From Paramacrobiotus metropolitanus (Eukaryota > Tardigrada > Eutardigrada > Parachela > Macrobiotidae), in assembly GCF_019649055.1 (NCBI RefSeq), contig NW_026570370.1, positions 186,001-250,000 on the forward strand: DNA of 64,000 bases, written 5' to 3'. This document shows, piece after piece, positions 1-10,395 of this stretch. Numbering within the stretch: the stretch's first letter is position 1; every line of letters starts with the position of its first letter. The position numbers and the translations under genes are program-made. Below the pieces are notes generated by a model. It was not told where the DNA came from and made no database searches. It was given only the letters and a program-made list of their open reading frames with translations.

Positions 1-345
1 GACACATTTAGCTCGAGGACTGGAGTTTCTGCACGGGAACGGCATTATCAATGGAGATTTTAAGCCCGAAAACATCCTCGTACAAATCTTAGAGGGTGCT
101 CGCGAAAAGCTACTGATCGCCGATTGAGACGATCTGGTTCAAATCCGCAAAAGCCATACTTATGCCGGAGATTTTCTGCAGCTTCGGCGGCATAACGCGC
201 TATATGTCACCGGAGGAGCTGAAAAAATTCGCGCATACGAGTGAAGCGCAACCAGGAAGGAAAACGGATATTGGGAGTCTGGGCTGTATAATTCTGGAGA
301 TGTCTGAAAGCCAGAAAAGTATACGCATAAAGCGACACGTATAGG
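1..345 (+). pseudogene. Protein kinase catalytic-domain fragment, broken
   Basis: The reading frame from base 2 gives a kinase subdomain VI stretch (LEFLHGNGIINGDFKPENIL). The invariant HRD/HGD position reads NGD, so the His before the catalytic Asp is replaced. The frame is closed by TGA at 125-127. After a frame change the activation-segment end (RYMSPEE) and the subdomain IX-like DIGSLGCIILEM follow at 162-344. In active kinases these residues bind ATP-Mg and position the substrate. Here the domain is split by a stop and a frameshift and begins before the window, so it is a remnant. It resembles a Ser/Thr kinase, but the subfamily cannot be told. A decayed kelch gene follows on the same strand about 400 bases later, and the two may once have been one gene. 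Confidence 0.7.
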
Positions 346-744
346 ATCGCTTCCGACATCAGCAGTAGTCTCGGGGCGTGGTCACTGCTGATATTGGAAG
401 CGACCTTCCTAATCACCAGTATGCACATCTGATCATCGACGGGTGCATGCCAATTGTTAGTGAGAATGTTCATAAACCTTGCCGCGGCTCATCGGATACT
501 GCATGATTCGAGTTAGTGAAACAGGATATGTGCAGACACACTGTTGGGAATCTACAGGCACGAAAAGAAACAGTTTATTGTATTTTTGGCTTGCAAACGA
601 CGTCTCGTGGTGGATAACGTGCTGTTGTTTGATCCTGTAATTGTTTCTTTCTTTGCAGTGCGAGAAATATTCGTAGCATATGGGAACCCTTTATCGTATC
701 TACAGGTTTAAATCGAAAATTATGTTCATTCAGCTATAAGGAAC
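346..744 (+). other. Gap between kinase and kelch remnants
   Basis: I see no open frame of note. A short splice-acceptor-like tract (TTTCTTTGCAG, ending near 657) may mark a lost small exon of the kinase or kelch gene. Confidence 0.3.
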
Positions 745-1536
745 GATGCAGCTTTTACAGATATGTATGATGTATACCATTTGTGGAAGGTAGCTGAAGG
801 CCCATGGCGTAGAATTAAGCCGATGTTGACCGTTGATGCGTTTGTGGTACAGCGCAAGGTTTCTATTTGGAATGGGGGCAAAGTTTTTGCGGAAGTGAAC
901 TCTTTCACTGCTGGATCTGCTCCATGAGAACTGCTTTGCAGGACCTTATATCCAAAACAGCAGCCTTCGCATTCAAAAGATTTACGACACTTAACACTTA
1001 ACAAATTTTACGGAACTTTTTTGTTGCAGTTAGGACGAAGACGACATTGAGAAAGATGCATTTGGCCAGCACATATATTATATCAGATGGAACCGCCCTT
1101 TGCGGTACGATGCGGTGAACAACAAATCGGAATCCATCCTCGATCTGCCCGAGGTGCGCAGAAAGTTTGCAATAACTGTAGTCTGTAGTGAATGGATACA
1201 TCTACATTATGGGTGGAAACGTTTGTACAAATGAAGAAGACACCCAGCCGACTACAACAGCCGACTGCATTCGTCTGAACATGGATGCTCCTGCATCAGT
1301 TTAGGAAAAGACAGCCGCTCTTGCAGTCGAGAGCTTTCCACACCGCTTGCGATGTAAAGGATCGAATCTGTGTTTGCGGCGGCGAAGATTCTACACAAAA
1401 GTGTGCGCTTTCAATAGAGTTTTGCGACGCAAAAACCGATGCATGGTCTAACGTTCAGTTGCTGGAAAAAATATCCATCTGCTTCTCAGATTTGTGCTTA
1501 ACGCCGACCCCCACCTTTTTGGACGATCTTCTATAG
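745..1536 (+). pseudogene. Kelch-repeat protein remnant
   Basis: At least three kelch-like blades can be read on the plus strand in changing frames. The first (about 745-950) contains VSIWNGGKVF. A middle one (about 1035-1290) has FAITVV followed in another frame by YIYIMGGNVC. The last (1285-1536) has AFHTACDVKDRICVCGGEDS and ends in FCDAKTDAWSNVQLL. The pattern of a hydrophobic strand, a Gly-Gly pair, then an aromatic and Trp is the kelch signature. Kelch propellers usually bind protein partners, often as substrate adaptors. Stops (TGA near 927, TAG near 1302) and frame changes interrupt the blades, and I could not restore a frame with splice sites. I treat it as a pseudogene. Confidence 0.65.
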
Positions 1537-1896
1537 CAGCGTTGACTGTTACTATACTGTAGACAGAGAGATTAAAATAGATATTTCTGATAGAATCACG
1601 GTGACGTAGTTCCAATCCTTCAAGCAATTGATTTTGGAATGCGGCGAAAAGGTTAGCATGTTAATAAATGTCGGAACGCCGGTGTAAATTTTTTTTTTAT
1701 GCGGGCGCAAAATGGTTAATTATTCATCTTGACTTCCGACAAGGATGATCGGGATTCAAAGTGTGCACTCGTGTCGTTCTCGTGATGTAGCGATGGTACT
1801 AGTATATACATATTTCTGCAAACTTTTGGTGGTTTTTTTTTGCTTTTTGAATTGCGCAATGTTCTGCGACGGGAGTAGTGCGGAAAATGTGCGAGT
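1537..1896 (+). other. AT-rich gap
   Basis: Only a poly-T run near 1689-1698 is visible; I see no gene. Confidence 0.4.
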
Positions 1897-2233
1897 ACAG
1901 CAGATTGTGGTGCACATGCTTAACATTTCTACTGGTTTTTATTCCCAGTTTTATTTGATTGCTTGCCCTGCGCGCCAAAGACAATCGAAACTGGGTAAAA
2001 TGCGTCGCCGGCAGAAATGCAACACTGCGACAACGTGTACCAATAAATCCTCTTGCCAGCATGCAGTAGACATCGCCCTGCTGAGCAGCGCGCTGCTCTT
2101 TCTCATCACGCGCACCCCCTAGTTTTTCCACTTGTGTCTTGAGGTGCTAGTAGCTTTGGATTACATAATTATTATGGACTCAGATGTTTCCTTGTATTTC
2201 TTTACGGACCCGATCGTCCTGGTAACAACATGC
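1897..2233 (+). pseudogene. Truncated copy of a rhodopsin-like receptor 3' exon
   Basis: This stretch is a close copy of the last exon of the receptor at 34267-35737. It matches from the end of TM5 (ARQRQSKLGKMRRRQK) through TM6 (LLSSALLFLITRTP) to the start of TM7 (MDSDVSLYFF). The copy has TAG at 2120-2122 where the intact gene has AAG, and it stops matching at about 2233, before the receptor's NFYLY motif. The copied block includes third intracellular loop residues with small substitutions. It is a partial gene duplicate with no 5' part nearby, so it cannot make a receptor. Confidence 0.85.
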
Positions 2234-2287
2234 ATATCATCACATTAGAATATATTTTATGCTACTAATAATCTGATATTACCATTA

Positions 2288-2608
2288 ATGTTTTTGATCG
2301 AACTAAAGTATTCTGTTAAATGGTTCAACACTATATGTTTAATTTCAGATTGGGCAGATTACCACAAGAATAAAAGACATGTTTTCCTTGATCGTGCGCT
2401 GATACCCGAACGCCAAGCCGCCAGGTTTGGGTCCGACCACGTTACAAACGGCGTCGCCGAATCGGCTAACAACGAGTTAAAAGACATTCAACGATTTCCT
2501 GAAGCCGCAAATCAGCGAAATGTAAATTACCAGCCAAACAAAAAGTCACTCATCCGCCGAAAAGAAACAAAAATTGCCGAAGCACTTATCGGTAAAAGTG
2601 AACTATGA
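2288..2608 (+). pseudogene. Possible transposase C-terminal fragment (MULE-like)
   Basis: An open frame of about 106 codons contains FGSDHVTNGVAESANNELK. This resembles the end of MULE-type transposase domains, where a Thr-Asn plus Glu-Ser-Asn-Asn block follows the third catalytic acid. A splice-acceptor-like TTTAATTTCAG lies at about 2338-2348, so the true exon may begin there. The tail is Lys/Arg rich. No terminal inverted repeats were found around it. The resemblance is short, and another transposase or an unrelated protein is possible. Confidence 0.25.
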
Positions 2609-4885
2609 CATTTACCCTATTACCTGCATATTATCAAATCATTAGTACGCTGTACGAGTACAATAGTACATTGATATAGCATTAGAACAGCATTTATTGG
2701 ATCGATACTGCGTGCACGGGAATAAACGCGGGGCTTTGGATGTGTGCAGGGAGTATGGGAACTGGTGTGGGATGCGTGCACAGGTAATCAGTTTTCTTAA
2801 ATTTTTAATCTTTTAGCTTAGTATCTACTTTGTTTGCACCCCTATTGCGAGAAAATTGACCACTGCGGACTCGTATACAGTTCCATAGTGTACGCTACTG
2901 CTTTTGATGCTCAAAACATTGAACCCTACCGATTTAAGTCCGAAATGTGAACGCAATATTCGGCTGCTGTACTATCACCGGAAAAAGTTTAAAAATTCGG
3001 ACGCGTGAAATAGTTCACTTATCTATCCGACTCCGACAAAATTTACCATTATGGTAAATCTATATTTTAAAAACATTCTGAACAATTATGAACACGATGT
3101 CTAAAAAAAACAAAGATGCAATGAATTTTCGAAAATTTTAAACGCTTATAACTTTGTCAGTGTTCTGGCATGCCATGATTTAACAGGGTATTGTACAGCA
3201 CTACATTTTATACCAGCACGCTGATGCAATTAAGCACTACTTGTACATGACACATGTACCGCGCACTGCGTAATGCTAATCAACGATTTCTGCAGTGGAA
3301 GTAAATGTTCGGAATAATTAATACCGTTTGAAAAGTATCGGTTAATATTGTTTTGATTCCTGAACTCCGAAGTTTCGTTTATTAAGTATATAGTTTTTTT
3401 ATGCGAGTTCATATCGTTAACTGTTATAGTTTGCTTTCTGCTTAACACCTGTAACTTTGCAAGCAATGACACATTAAGTTAGAAAAGGTTTTTTACAGCG
3501 AATTCTTGCTTTGATCAAGCAATTAGGCAAGGGTCAACCCATTAATTTTGTACTGATTAGCACACTCTAAATTTTGCACTCGTATTAATAAATGCATGTA
3601 CATAGTAACAAAGTTTAGCACACTCCATGTATCTGCATCAGCAATCAGGTGTAAATTTAGCGCTTTACAAACCCCTGTTCAGTCTTGGCATGTAAGACCG
3701 TACGGATGACTGGAGGAGTCCAGGGGAAGTGTGTACCGCGATATGGATTTCCCCTTACGACATCATAAAATGCAGCACATTTTATTCCGCTTTGATCTCT
3801 ACTGTCTACAAGTCGATCGGGTACACATCTGCAGTATCTGTACAAGCAAGGGCACTTTTGGAAATCTTGAATTTTGCGGCGCACTTGAATTTTTTTGAAT
3901 TTTGCGAATTTTGAATATTGGGGATTGCACTTTTTTGGAATTGTAATCCCCAATATCAATCATGTCAGTGTACGAGGTATTTAAGTACCCTGCACGTACC
4001 CGCTTAATTTTTGTGACCTTTGAGTTTTGCTATCGTATCTTTCCGCATTCTCTCAGGATCTTCTGTTTATCCTTTGTGTGTTCTACTATCGTTACAAAAG
4101 CAAAGGGGTCTAAGAAATATAACAGGTTATTATTATTATGTGTTTATAACTGCAAATTGTAAATGGGCCCTCTGGCTGGGGGTACCGTTGAGTGAACGCT
4201 TTGGTGTGAAAAGATGGGAAGAGACAAGAGACGAGACCAGGAGAAACAAATTCACATTGTTGACATTAATTTTAGCCAGAGCAGGTTTAGGTTTCCTGCA
4301 GATATTACGAGTGTTCAAGCTGCATGAATAAGTTATAACCGATTCTCTAAGTGGCAATTTATTAAGAAGGAAACTGAAAAAAATTGAGATTGGTTACCAG
4401 CACAATAAAATTAACATGAAAAACCCAAAAGCAGCCTAAAGGTTTTTGACTTTTTAGCAGATACCATATCATTCTGCTAACTTATTGTTTGTAAATTTTA
4501 CCATCGTCCTGCTCGTAGTTTGCCAAATTATTAAATACTGTTTATGGATAATCTTCTTGTCCGAGTACTTCGAACGATAAAATGAGGGAAAGAGTATCGC
4601 GACTATGGGAAGTATGCAATAAGGATAATCAGTAAAGGTTTTACTCAAATCGATGACGAAAATCCGGACTATCCAAATTTTTACCCCCGCGACACACCCG
4701 TGAAAGAACGTGCGACGTCAAACTGTATTAGCAAAAGCAGCGGTGATTATGGGAGGCGACTGTTGGTGGAAAATCTTTTTGGCACCTTCCCGGCACTCCT
4801 TATTCAATGCAAAAAACATCACCTATTACGAACACAAAACTGTTATTGCAAATAATCCAGGAAACTTTTTGCACACAGAACAAAA
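2609..4885. other. Long gene-poor stretch
   Basis: AT-rich sequence with many stops on both strands. The short frames at 3657-3959 and 4020-4331 have no recognisable motif and no splice context. I see no gene or clear repeat. Confidence 0.4.
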
Positions 4886-6134
4886 TTATTTTCGAATTCT
4901 TAACAATCTACGCACTGGTGTCGATAGGTAGCCCAGACAGAAAAACTGCCGCACCCATAGCCGCGTCATTGGATCGCTGTTATACGCTGTCCAGAAGAAC
5001 GACTGCAGCACGGGAATACTGCAAAAGCACACAGTGTGCACCAGCGTCATAGCGAATAAAACCTTAGCCAAGCGGATACGACGCTGAACCCTGTGCACCG
5101 CTTCCGCCGGCAAATTGGCGGAAGAACTCCTGATCTGGCGTTTCCGGTGGATTGCCAGCGCTTCAAAGAACAAAAGGATGCATATCAATCCAGTCAATCC
5201 CAATGGAAGGTACGTACTAAAGACGTTGGCGATGGCGAAGCTGATACCAGGGCGCTGGAAATTGCAGATGCCGAACGGCGCCAACGGTCCAAATCCACCG
5301 TCACCGCCCAAATAAAAGTGCAAGTGATCAAAAAAGCCAATGAGCCAGGCAATTATGATCAGTGTAATGTTAACGGACAGACGATTCCAGTGGGAATAAT
5401 TGTGGGGACTGGCAACGGCCAGCCAACGGTGGCCGGCCAGAATACACAGTCCCCATAAACTGGCACTTGTGGTCGTCATATAGGCCATTAAATAGTGGTG
5501 GCAGAATGTCGTAGAGAAATGGTACGAGGACATTTGGGTGCTGTGAACATACCCTGCACGATTAGGCTGCGATGAACAGCTGGTTAGCCGTAGCTCGCAA
5601 CGCTACTGATATCACAGTCTGAATGCAAACGGCTATAAATTTAGCCGGCTGTTCATCGCAGCCTAATCGTGCAGGGTATGTTCACAGTACTGTAGAGTAA
5701 CCCTGCACTTGACAGCTTTTTCGTACGATATGAGCTGTACGGCACTGTAGTACAGTCAAACCTTCAGCTGGCTCAGAGCAGACTGCACTGCACTCACAAG
5801 TGCTGCCTGCCTTGTAAAAAAAGCTGTCAAGTGCAGGGTTACTCTAAAGTACCCAAATGTCCTCGTAATCGTTCTGCGATATGGCATATGCAATAATGTA
5901 CACCGGCCAGTGAATCACGCTCAGCTGGGCTTCCACGAAAAGCTGGTGGAGGATTAACAATTTTGCGCCGCTGAAGAGCGTCCTTTGCCGGATAATTACG
6001 ACCAATAAAAGAATGGTTAGGATGGAGGCTATCAGGCATAAACACGATGCAACGGTAATTAATACGATGGAACGGAATCTGGTTTCGTGGCGGAGCTGAA
6101 TACCGTGGCTCGCAGTAACATTTGATATATTCAT
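4886..6134 (-). pseudogene. Rhodopsin-like GPCR split by a hairpin insertion
   Basis: The first coding block (6134-5853) starts at an ATG, has N-glycosylation sites (NVT), and encodes TM1 (IASILTILLLVVIIRQR) and TM2 (HWPVYIIAYAI). It ends YEDIW before a possible GT donor at 5852. The second block (from 5540) carries the TM3 Cys and a HRW in place of DRY (LAGHRWLAV), TM4, TM5 (TGLICILLFFEAL) and TM6. At TM7 the NPxxY region reads TPVRRLLRIRK and then stops; the receptor at 32323-33278 has GSPVR followed by NPNFY there. The obvious GT-AG junction at 5852/5541 does not keep the frame. The receptor family is class A; the ligand is unknown. It is probably inactive, though a missed splice form cannot be excluded. 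Confidence 0.7.
5523..5867. repeat. Two adjacent long hairpins inside a 17-bp inverted flank
   Basis: Arms at 5541-5583 and 5645-5687 are near-perfect reverse complements (hairpin 1). Arms at 5694-5720 and 5816-5845 form hairpin 2. Both carry CCCTGCAC near the outer end of an arm. The pair is bracketed by perfect 17-bp inverted copies of TACGAGGACATTTGGGT at 5523-5539 and 5851-5867, which lie in the receptor coding blocks. On the minus strand the hairpin pair sits almost exactly between a GT (5852) and an AG (5541). It may be a foldback insertion or a new intron. Confidence 0.85.
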
Positions 6135-6575
6135 TGCTGGAACACCTGTAAGCGGTATAAGTGTATTGCTCTGACTGCTTGTGGCTGTGCGACAAATATC
6201 AAATTCGGCTGGTAACGTTCTATAACAAACTGCGTTAATGTTAAGACAAAAACTGGAAAAAAACGCTTCCTGTTGAATATTCCGTTGCGGGCACTTCTAC
6301 GCAGTTTCAAGAGATGCAGGCCGCACAGGCCGTGTATGACTTCGCTTACGGCGCGTTTTTAAGCGTCATTTTTGTAGTGTATGTAGTTCTCGTACAAAGA
6401 TTGTACGAGTATCTCGTGAAATGGATAATGGCCTATGGCTAATGTGCCGTAGCAACGGTATTGTTGTTGTCCGTTAATGTTGCCATGTCTAGTGTTTAGT
6501 AATAAAAAAAAATCTTCTGACTTTTAATAAGTATCACGATACGAGTACAAACTATGTACCAGGACAAATCAACGT
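6135..6575. other. Upstream flank of the split receptor
   Basis: Nothing recognisable. The stretch probably holds the 5' region of the minus-strand receptor. Confidence 0.35.
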
Positions 6576-7135
6576 TTATAAAAGAAACACTTCCTCTATG
6601 CTATCCTGGTCGGGGATTGTACCCTTTTCACAAATCTCGTTTCCCCGTTGTATTTGCATAGATATTCGCTGCTTAAAAAACTCTTTCGCCCGCTTCTGGC
6701 CAGTGGAAGTCGCTATACCGTTTCCAACCATTTCCACTAGCTTTTTAGTTCCGTCTCCATAAGGTCCGTAAATTTCGATGGCTGCTGCGACGAAATCGTA
6801 TCTTGGTTGCAGCCAGGCATGTTTCGTTAGTTTCCCCCTTTCCGCGAGTTCGGCTGCTGCGCCGACATTCACGGAAGTTCGGTCGATATACGAGGCCGCC
6901 AGGGTGTCCACACAGGTAACATCCACCGCCAGCGGTTTTCCGCGCTTCCAAGGAATGAGGGTGATCACATCCGGCCTCTTCTTATTTTTCACGGATAGAC
7001 CTTTTGGTTCCATTCTCGAAGGGAAGCCAGCTGATTTCAGGCCTCGGGTAATTTCTGCACTAATTCCGTCGTGTCGAGGTAGTCTTCCGGCGGACCGCTT
7101 ACAGCGAAGTCCGTGCCGGCCTAGCCAAAGTGTTT
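6576..7135 (-). pseudogene. Retroelement C-terminal nuclease domain fragment (copy 1)
   Basis: Read from about 7135 downwards, the frame gives LGRHGLRCKRSAGRLPRHDG, then RPDVITLIPWKRG, DVTCVDTLA and a C-terminal IQRGNE block. The sequence from the Cys/His part through RPD to the following Asp resembles the restriction-like endonuclease region that follows reverse transcriptase in some non-LTR elements. In those elements the nuclease nicks the target DNA. The spacing of PD to the next D is 15 residues. No reverse transcriptase is present upstream, so this is a 5'-truncated fragment. A second diverged copy lies at 31215-31770 on the same strand. The family name is my inference. Confidence 0.55.
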
Positions 7136-7999
7136 AGTTGGTTGTTTGCTGCTGTCCCGAGCGGACATAATAAAAGATTATGCCGTTCGTTCAATATACA
7201 TGACAATTTTCATTCAAAATTATGACTTACCATTAGTAATATCAGATGGCGCTGGCTAAGCGCGCATCGTCCATCGACGGAGGAACAAAACAAACCCGGA
7301 TGTAGGCTTTAATGCCGAAATCTGAACACACACCGCGCTTGCGCGTGAGCCAAAAACCAACTGGTCTCTGTAGGCAGCTGCGCCGCCTTACAGAGCCATC
7401 AAAACGCATGAAAATGCCCAGACAGGAAAAAACCCAAAACCAACCAATGACAGAAGGGCTGAATCATAAGCCCGCCCTGACAGTAAGAATTACACCACAT
7501 GGTAATCTAATTAAGTCTTACCAATAACTCGTTGATCGAGATATCGGATTTGCCGCTCTTCGTTCTGGGAAAGTCATAAATTACAGCGACTGTTTATCTT
7601 CAAATGAAAACATACGTGGAAAACGGTGTATTTATTTTTGAGAAGGTGAGAAGCGATAATTGATTCCTGTTTAATAACGCTATTGGTTTTGCAGAATGTC
7701 AGCATCAACAGAACTATGGCATCTTTTTGAGATAGTAACAAGACACTTCTATAGTTAATTACGGTACATTATTTCCATACACAGAAACCGAGAATCGGAC
7801 ATATGCAAAACACGGGAAACGGGGGCAAACCATGAGAAATGAAACAGAACACCGCCTAATTAAAGGGGACTAATTTGTAATAATTACAGTACATGAAAGT
7901 CCTTCACCTTCAGCTAAACTGCCGAATGTAGGATGATAGTTAAGCCTTAAGTAAAAGTGCGATAAAGTAGCTTGTTTTTTACGTTACCGTATTAAAAGG
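7136..7999. other. Gap without a supported gene
   Basis: The frame at 7312-7527 is short and rich in Pro, Arg and Lys with no motif. I see nothing else. Confidence 0.35.
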
Positions 8000-8458
8000 A
8001 TGCTCTTAAAGCATCTCAACAGGACTTGCGTATACAGCGCTCCCAGGGAGCAAACGACTGTTTGGGTTGGACAAGGATGTAAGGTCACGAAACAGCCATT
8101 ATTACGATTACCAATATCAAGAAACACCAATTCACTGTGCGGCCAGATCACAGGCCTAACTTTATTAGTACATCCCGTACAAACGGAAGAAGAAGGAAAA
8201 CTAAAATCGGAATGGGCACCTCACATGGTGAGCTGGCCAGAACGGTTAGCCTCACATTGTAAACCGCTTAGACAACATTCATTCGCTTTAGTATGTAACA
8301 TAGTAAAATGTGCAATGATGCGTTTTATGTCCCTCCCAATCCTTTCACACCAAAACAATCAGTCGACGGTACCCTCAGCCCAATGGACACATAGAGACAT
8401 ACAGACATCTGTATACAGTGAAACTTATACTGATCCTGTATCCTGTTATCTTTCTTAA
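8000..8458 (+). CDS. Unidentified open frame, 152 codons
   Basis: The frame starts at ATG (8000) and ends in TAA. The product has scattered Cys and Trp residues, no membrane segment and no motif I recognise. Its base composition is close to its surroundings, and no splice sites or neighbours support it. It could be a chance open frame or a worn retroelement piece. Confidence 0.2.
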   Translation: MLLKHLNRTCVYSAPREQTTVWVGQGCKVTKQPLLRLPISRNTNSLCGQITGLTLLVHPVQTEEEGKLKSEWAPHMVSWPERLASHCKPLRQHSFALVCNIVKCAMMRFMSLPILSHQNNQSTVPSAQWTHRDIQTSVYSETYTDPVSCYLS

Positions 8459-8888
8459 GCCTCTTAGTTTGCTTCAGGGAAAGTGTAAAAACTGCTTCAG
8501 GGGAAGTGTATAATGCGACACCGAAATTCCTCCATACACTTTACGTACGCATAGCTAGAAGCAGTTTAATTGCGAGTGCATACCGGATGTTTAATGTTTA
8601 CACTGTTAATCTTGACTTTGAGTACGAGAATCGGCCCGGGGAAAGATCTGCTCCTGCGATGCCAATGGGTTTTATATTTGTTTGGGGGATTAAGAGTAAT
8701 GGTTACGTGATAAGCCGTTCTGCCCCATTTTTATCCTGTACAACGGGGTACACTATGGGGTACGTAGATTTTACTTCTATCCCTGAACACTGTAATCCTT
8801 GTTGACTTAGCTATAATTACAAATGTAACTTTTGAATTCGTTATAGCAATAACTAGAACGTCCTGTAATCACTTGAGCTGCTGTTAAA

Positions 8889-9062
8889 ATGCCGGAAAGA
8901 CAGACGAGCGGACCCGTGGAAGAGAGGGAAGGCGTTGGCCTTGGATGCCACGTGCATTATTTTGATGGTCTTCTCATACAATGCAGGGACATCTGCGCGG
9001 GCCGAGCAAAGAAGAGCTTGTACGAGAAGTGCAGTACTTGCCGTTTCATGGCATACGTCTAG
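8889..9062 (+). CDS. Small Cys-rich open frame or exon, 57 codons
   Basis: ATG at 8889 opens a frame ending in TAG at 9060-9062. It encodes a short protein with GCHVHYFDGLLIQCRDIC and a later CSTC. The C-x3-YFDxLL-x2-C-x3-C arrangement faintly recalls the short cysteine module of BCMA/TACI-type TNF receptors. There is no signal peptide or membrane segment within the frame. It may be one exon of a longer gene. The resemblance is short and could be chance. Confidence 0.25.
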   Translation: MPERQTSGPVEEREGVGLGCHVHYFDGLLIQCRDICAGRAKKSLYEKCSTCRFMAYV

Positions 9063-10080
9063 CGCTTCAGAGGAATCCGGACACTGGCGGACATTGCAGT
9101 ATTACCGTTTTACACCAGTAATTATGATACCCTTCATGGCAAATTTTTTGTTTTCTTACCTGAATACCGAAAGTGCACGCGATGTTATATTTTTGCACGT
9201 TTCTGGTATGTCTTTTTTTATCTTTAGTCTACAAAACGCCTTGCACTGTTGCATACAAATGTTGCTGCGGCACTTACAATAAAACTTCTAAAAACGACTC
9301 CTAAATAAAATTGAAAATTTCAAGTTTTTCACTAACTTTTGTGGCACAATACAGCGTATAGACGCTGTTCAAAAACTGTTACAAAAAATCTTATACATTT
9401 TCACGAGGTTTATAATGTACACTTGCACGGAGTAAACGCTTCACCAATGTAAAACGTGCTAGTTCTTTGCTGGTAACAAAAAGCTTTAACAGGAGCATAT
9501 CACTGCGCCACCGGATGTTTTGCCATTTTTGTGTTATAACATGCTCAAGGATAGCAGCCGATGTTATATAACAAATAGTACGTCAACCATAAACCCGTGC
9601 ACCTTCCTGTCGGTTGCAGACGCAATTCACCTCGGAGGCCATTATCCTGGGCCAGAGCCAGTGTGTGTCGACCTTTACCACTAAGACGACATGAACCGTC
9701 TCAGCGTGCTCCTCGCCACATCTTACGTCTGCAGTGCGGATGCTAGCCGTCACCCGCTGGGGGCCGGGCACGGCACCGGAGGAGCGCGAGGATGGATGCT
9801 AGTGTTATCGGCTGCGTAAGCGGACTGTCCGTTCCCCTCTGACAGTGCAGCGCATCGTGCTCCACCAGTGCGTTAACACCTGAGCATTCGGCTTGTATAA
9901 TTGGAATTGGCGGCCCAAGCGCTGCTTATAGCTCTTGATCGACGTCTGCCAACACCTTGTCCTGGTCGACTGCATCATGGACGAATTCGGAGGGATGGGG
10001 GGATGGGGGAGGGGTGGTTCTTAGGCTGGCGCCGTCGGACCGCCATCCGCCGCCCCGAGTGCTGCTTGCGCTTCCTTTTG
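9063..10080. other. Gap without a supported gene
   Basis: AT-rich up to about 9550, then GC-rich. No motif, repeat or splice pattern stands out. Confidence 0.3.
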
Positions 10081-10395
10081 CGCGCTTTGATGGCGCCCTG
10101 ACGGACACGGTCCGCTTTAATACTTTGCGGGACGCCCTGGAGGCCGCACTGCCGAATATGTCGGCCGGCATGCGCGACACCGTGGCGTCCATGCTGACCG
10201 GCTGGGACAACACCAAGGGTCCTCCTACCGCATCCGGTCTACGCCCGGTTCCTCCGCATACTGCTGCACTGGCAAGAATTTTTTCATGGCCGATACGTTA
10301 GCGTTTTGCAGCTGTTCGGCTTCTTGTTTCCCAGCACGAAAGCCAAGGATTCTCAAGCCTGGACCCGTATCGACTAGCCAGAGGCGAACGAGGCT
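10080..10395 (+). pseudogene. Unidentified coding-like stretch with a frame change
   Basis: The first part reads as a plausible soluble protein (FDGALTDTVRFNTLRDALEA and then MRDTVASMLTGWDNTKG). From about 10215 a different plus-strand frame gives VYARFLRILLHWQEFFHG. This second block also looks coding. Together they suggest one gene with a single frame break, GC-rich like the real genes of the window. I do not recognise the family. A chance open frame remains possible. Confidence 0.25.
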
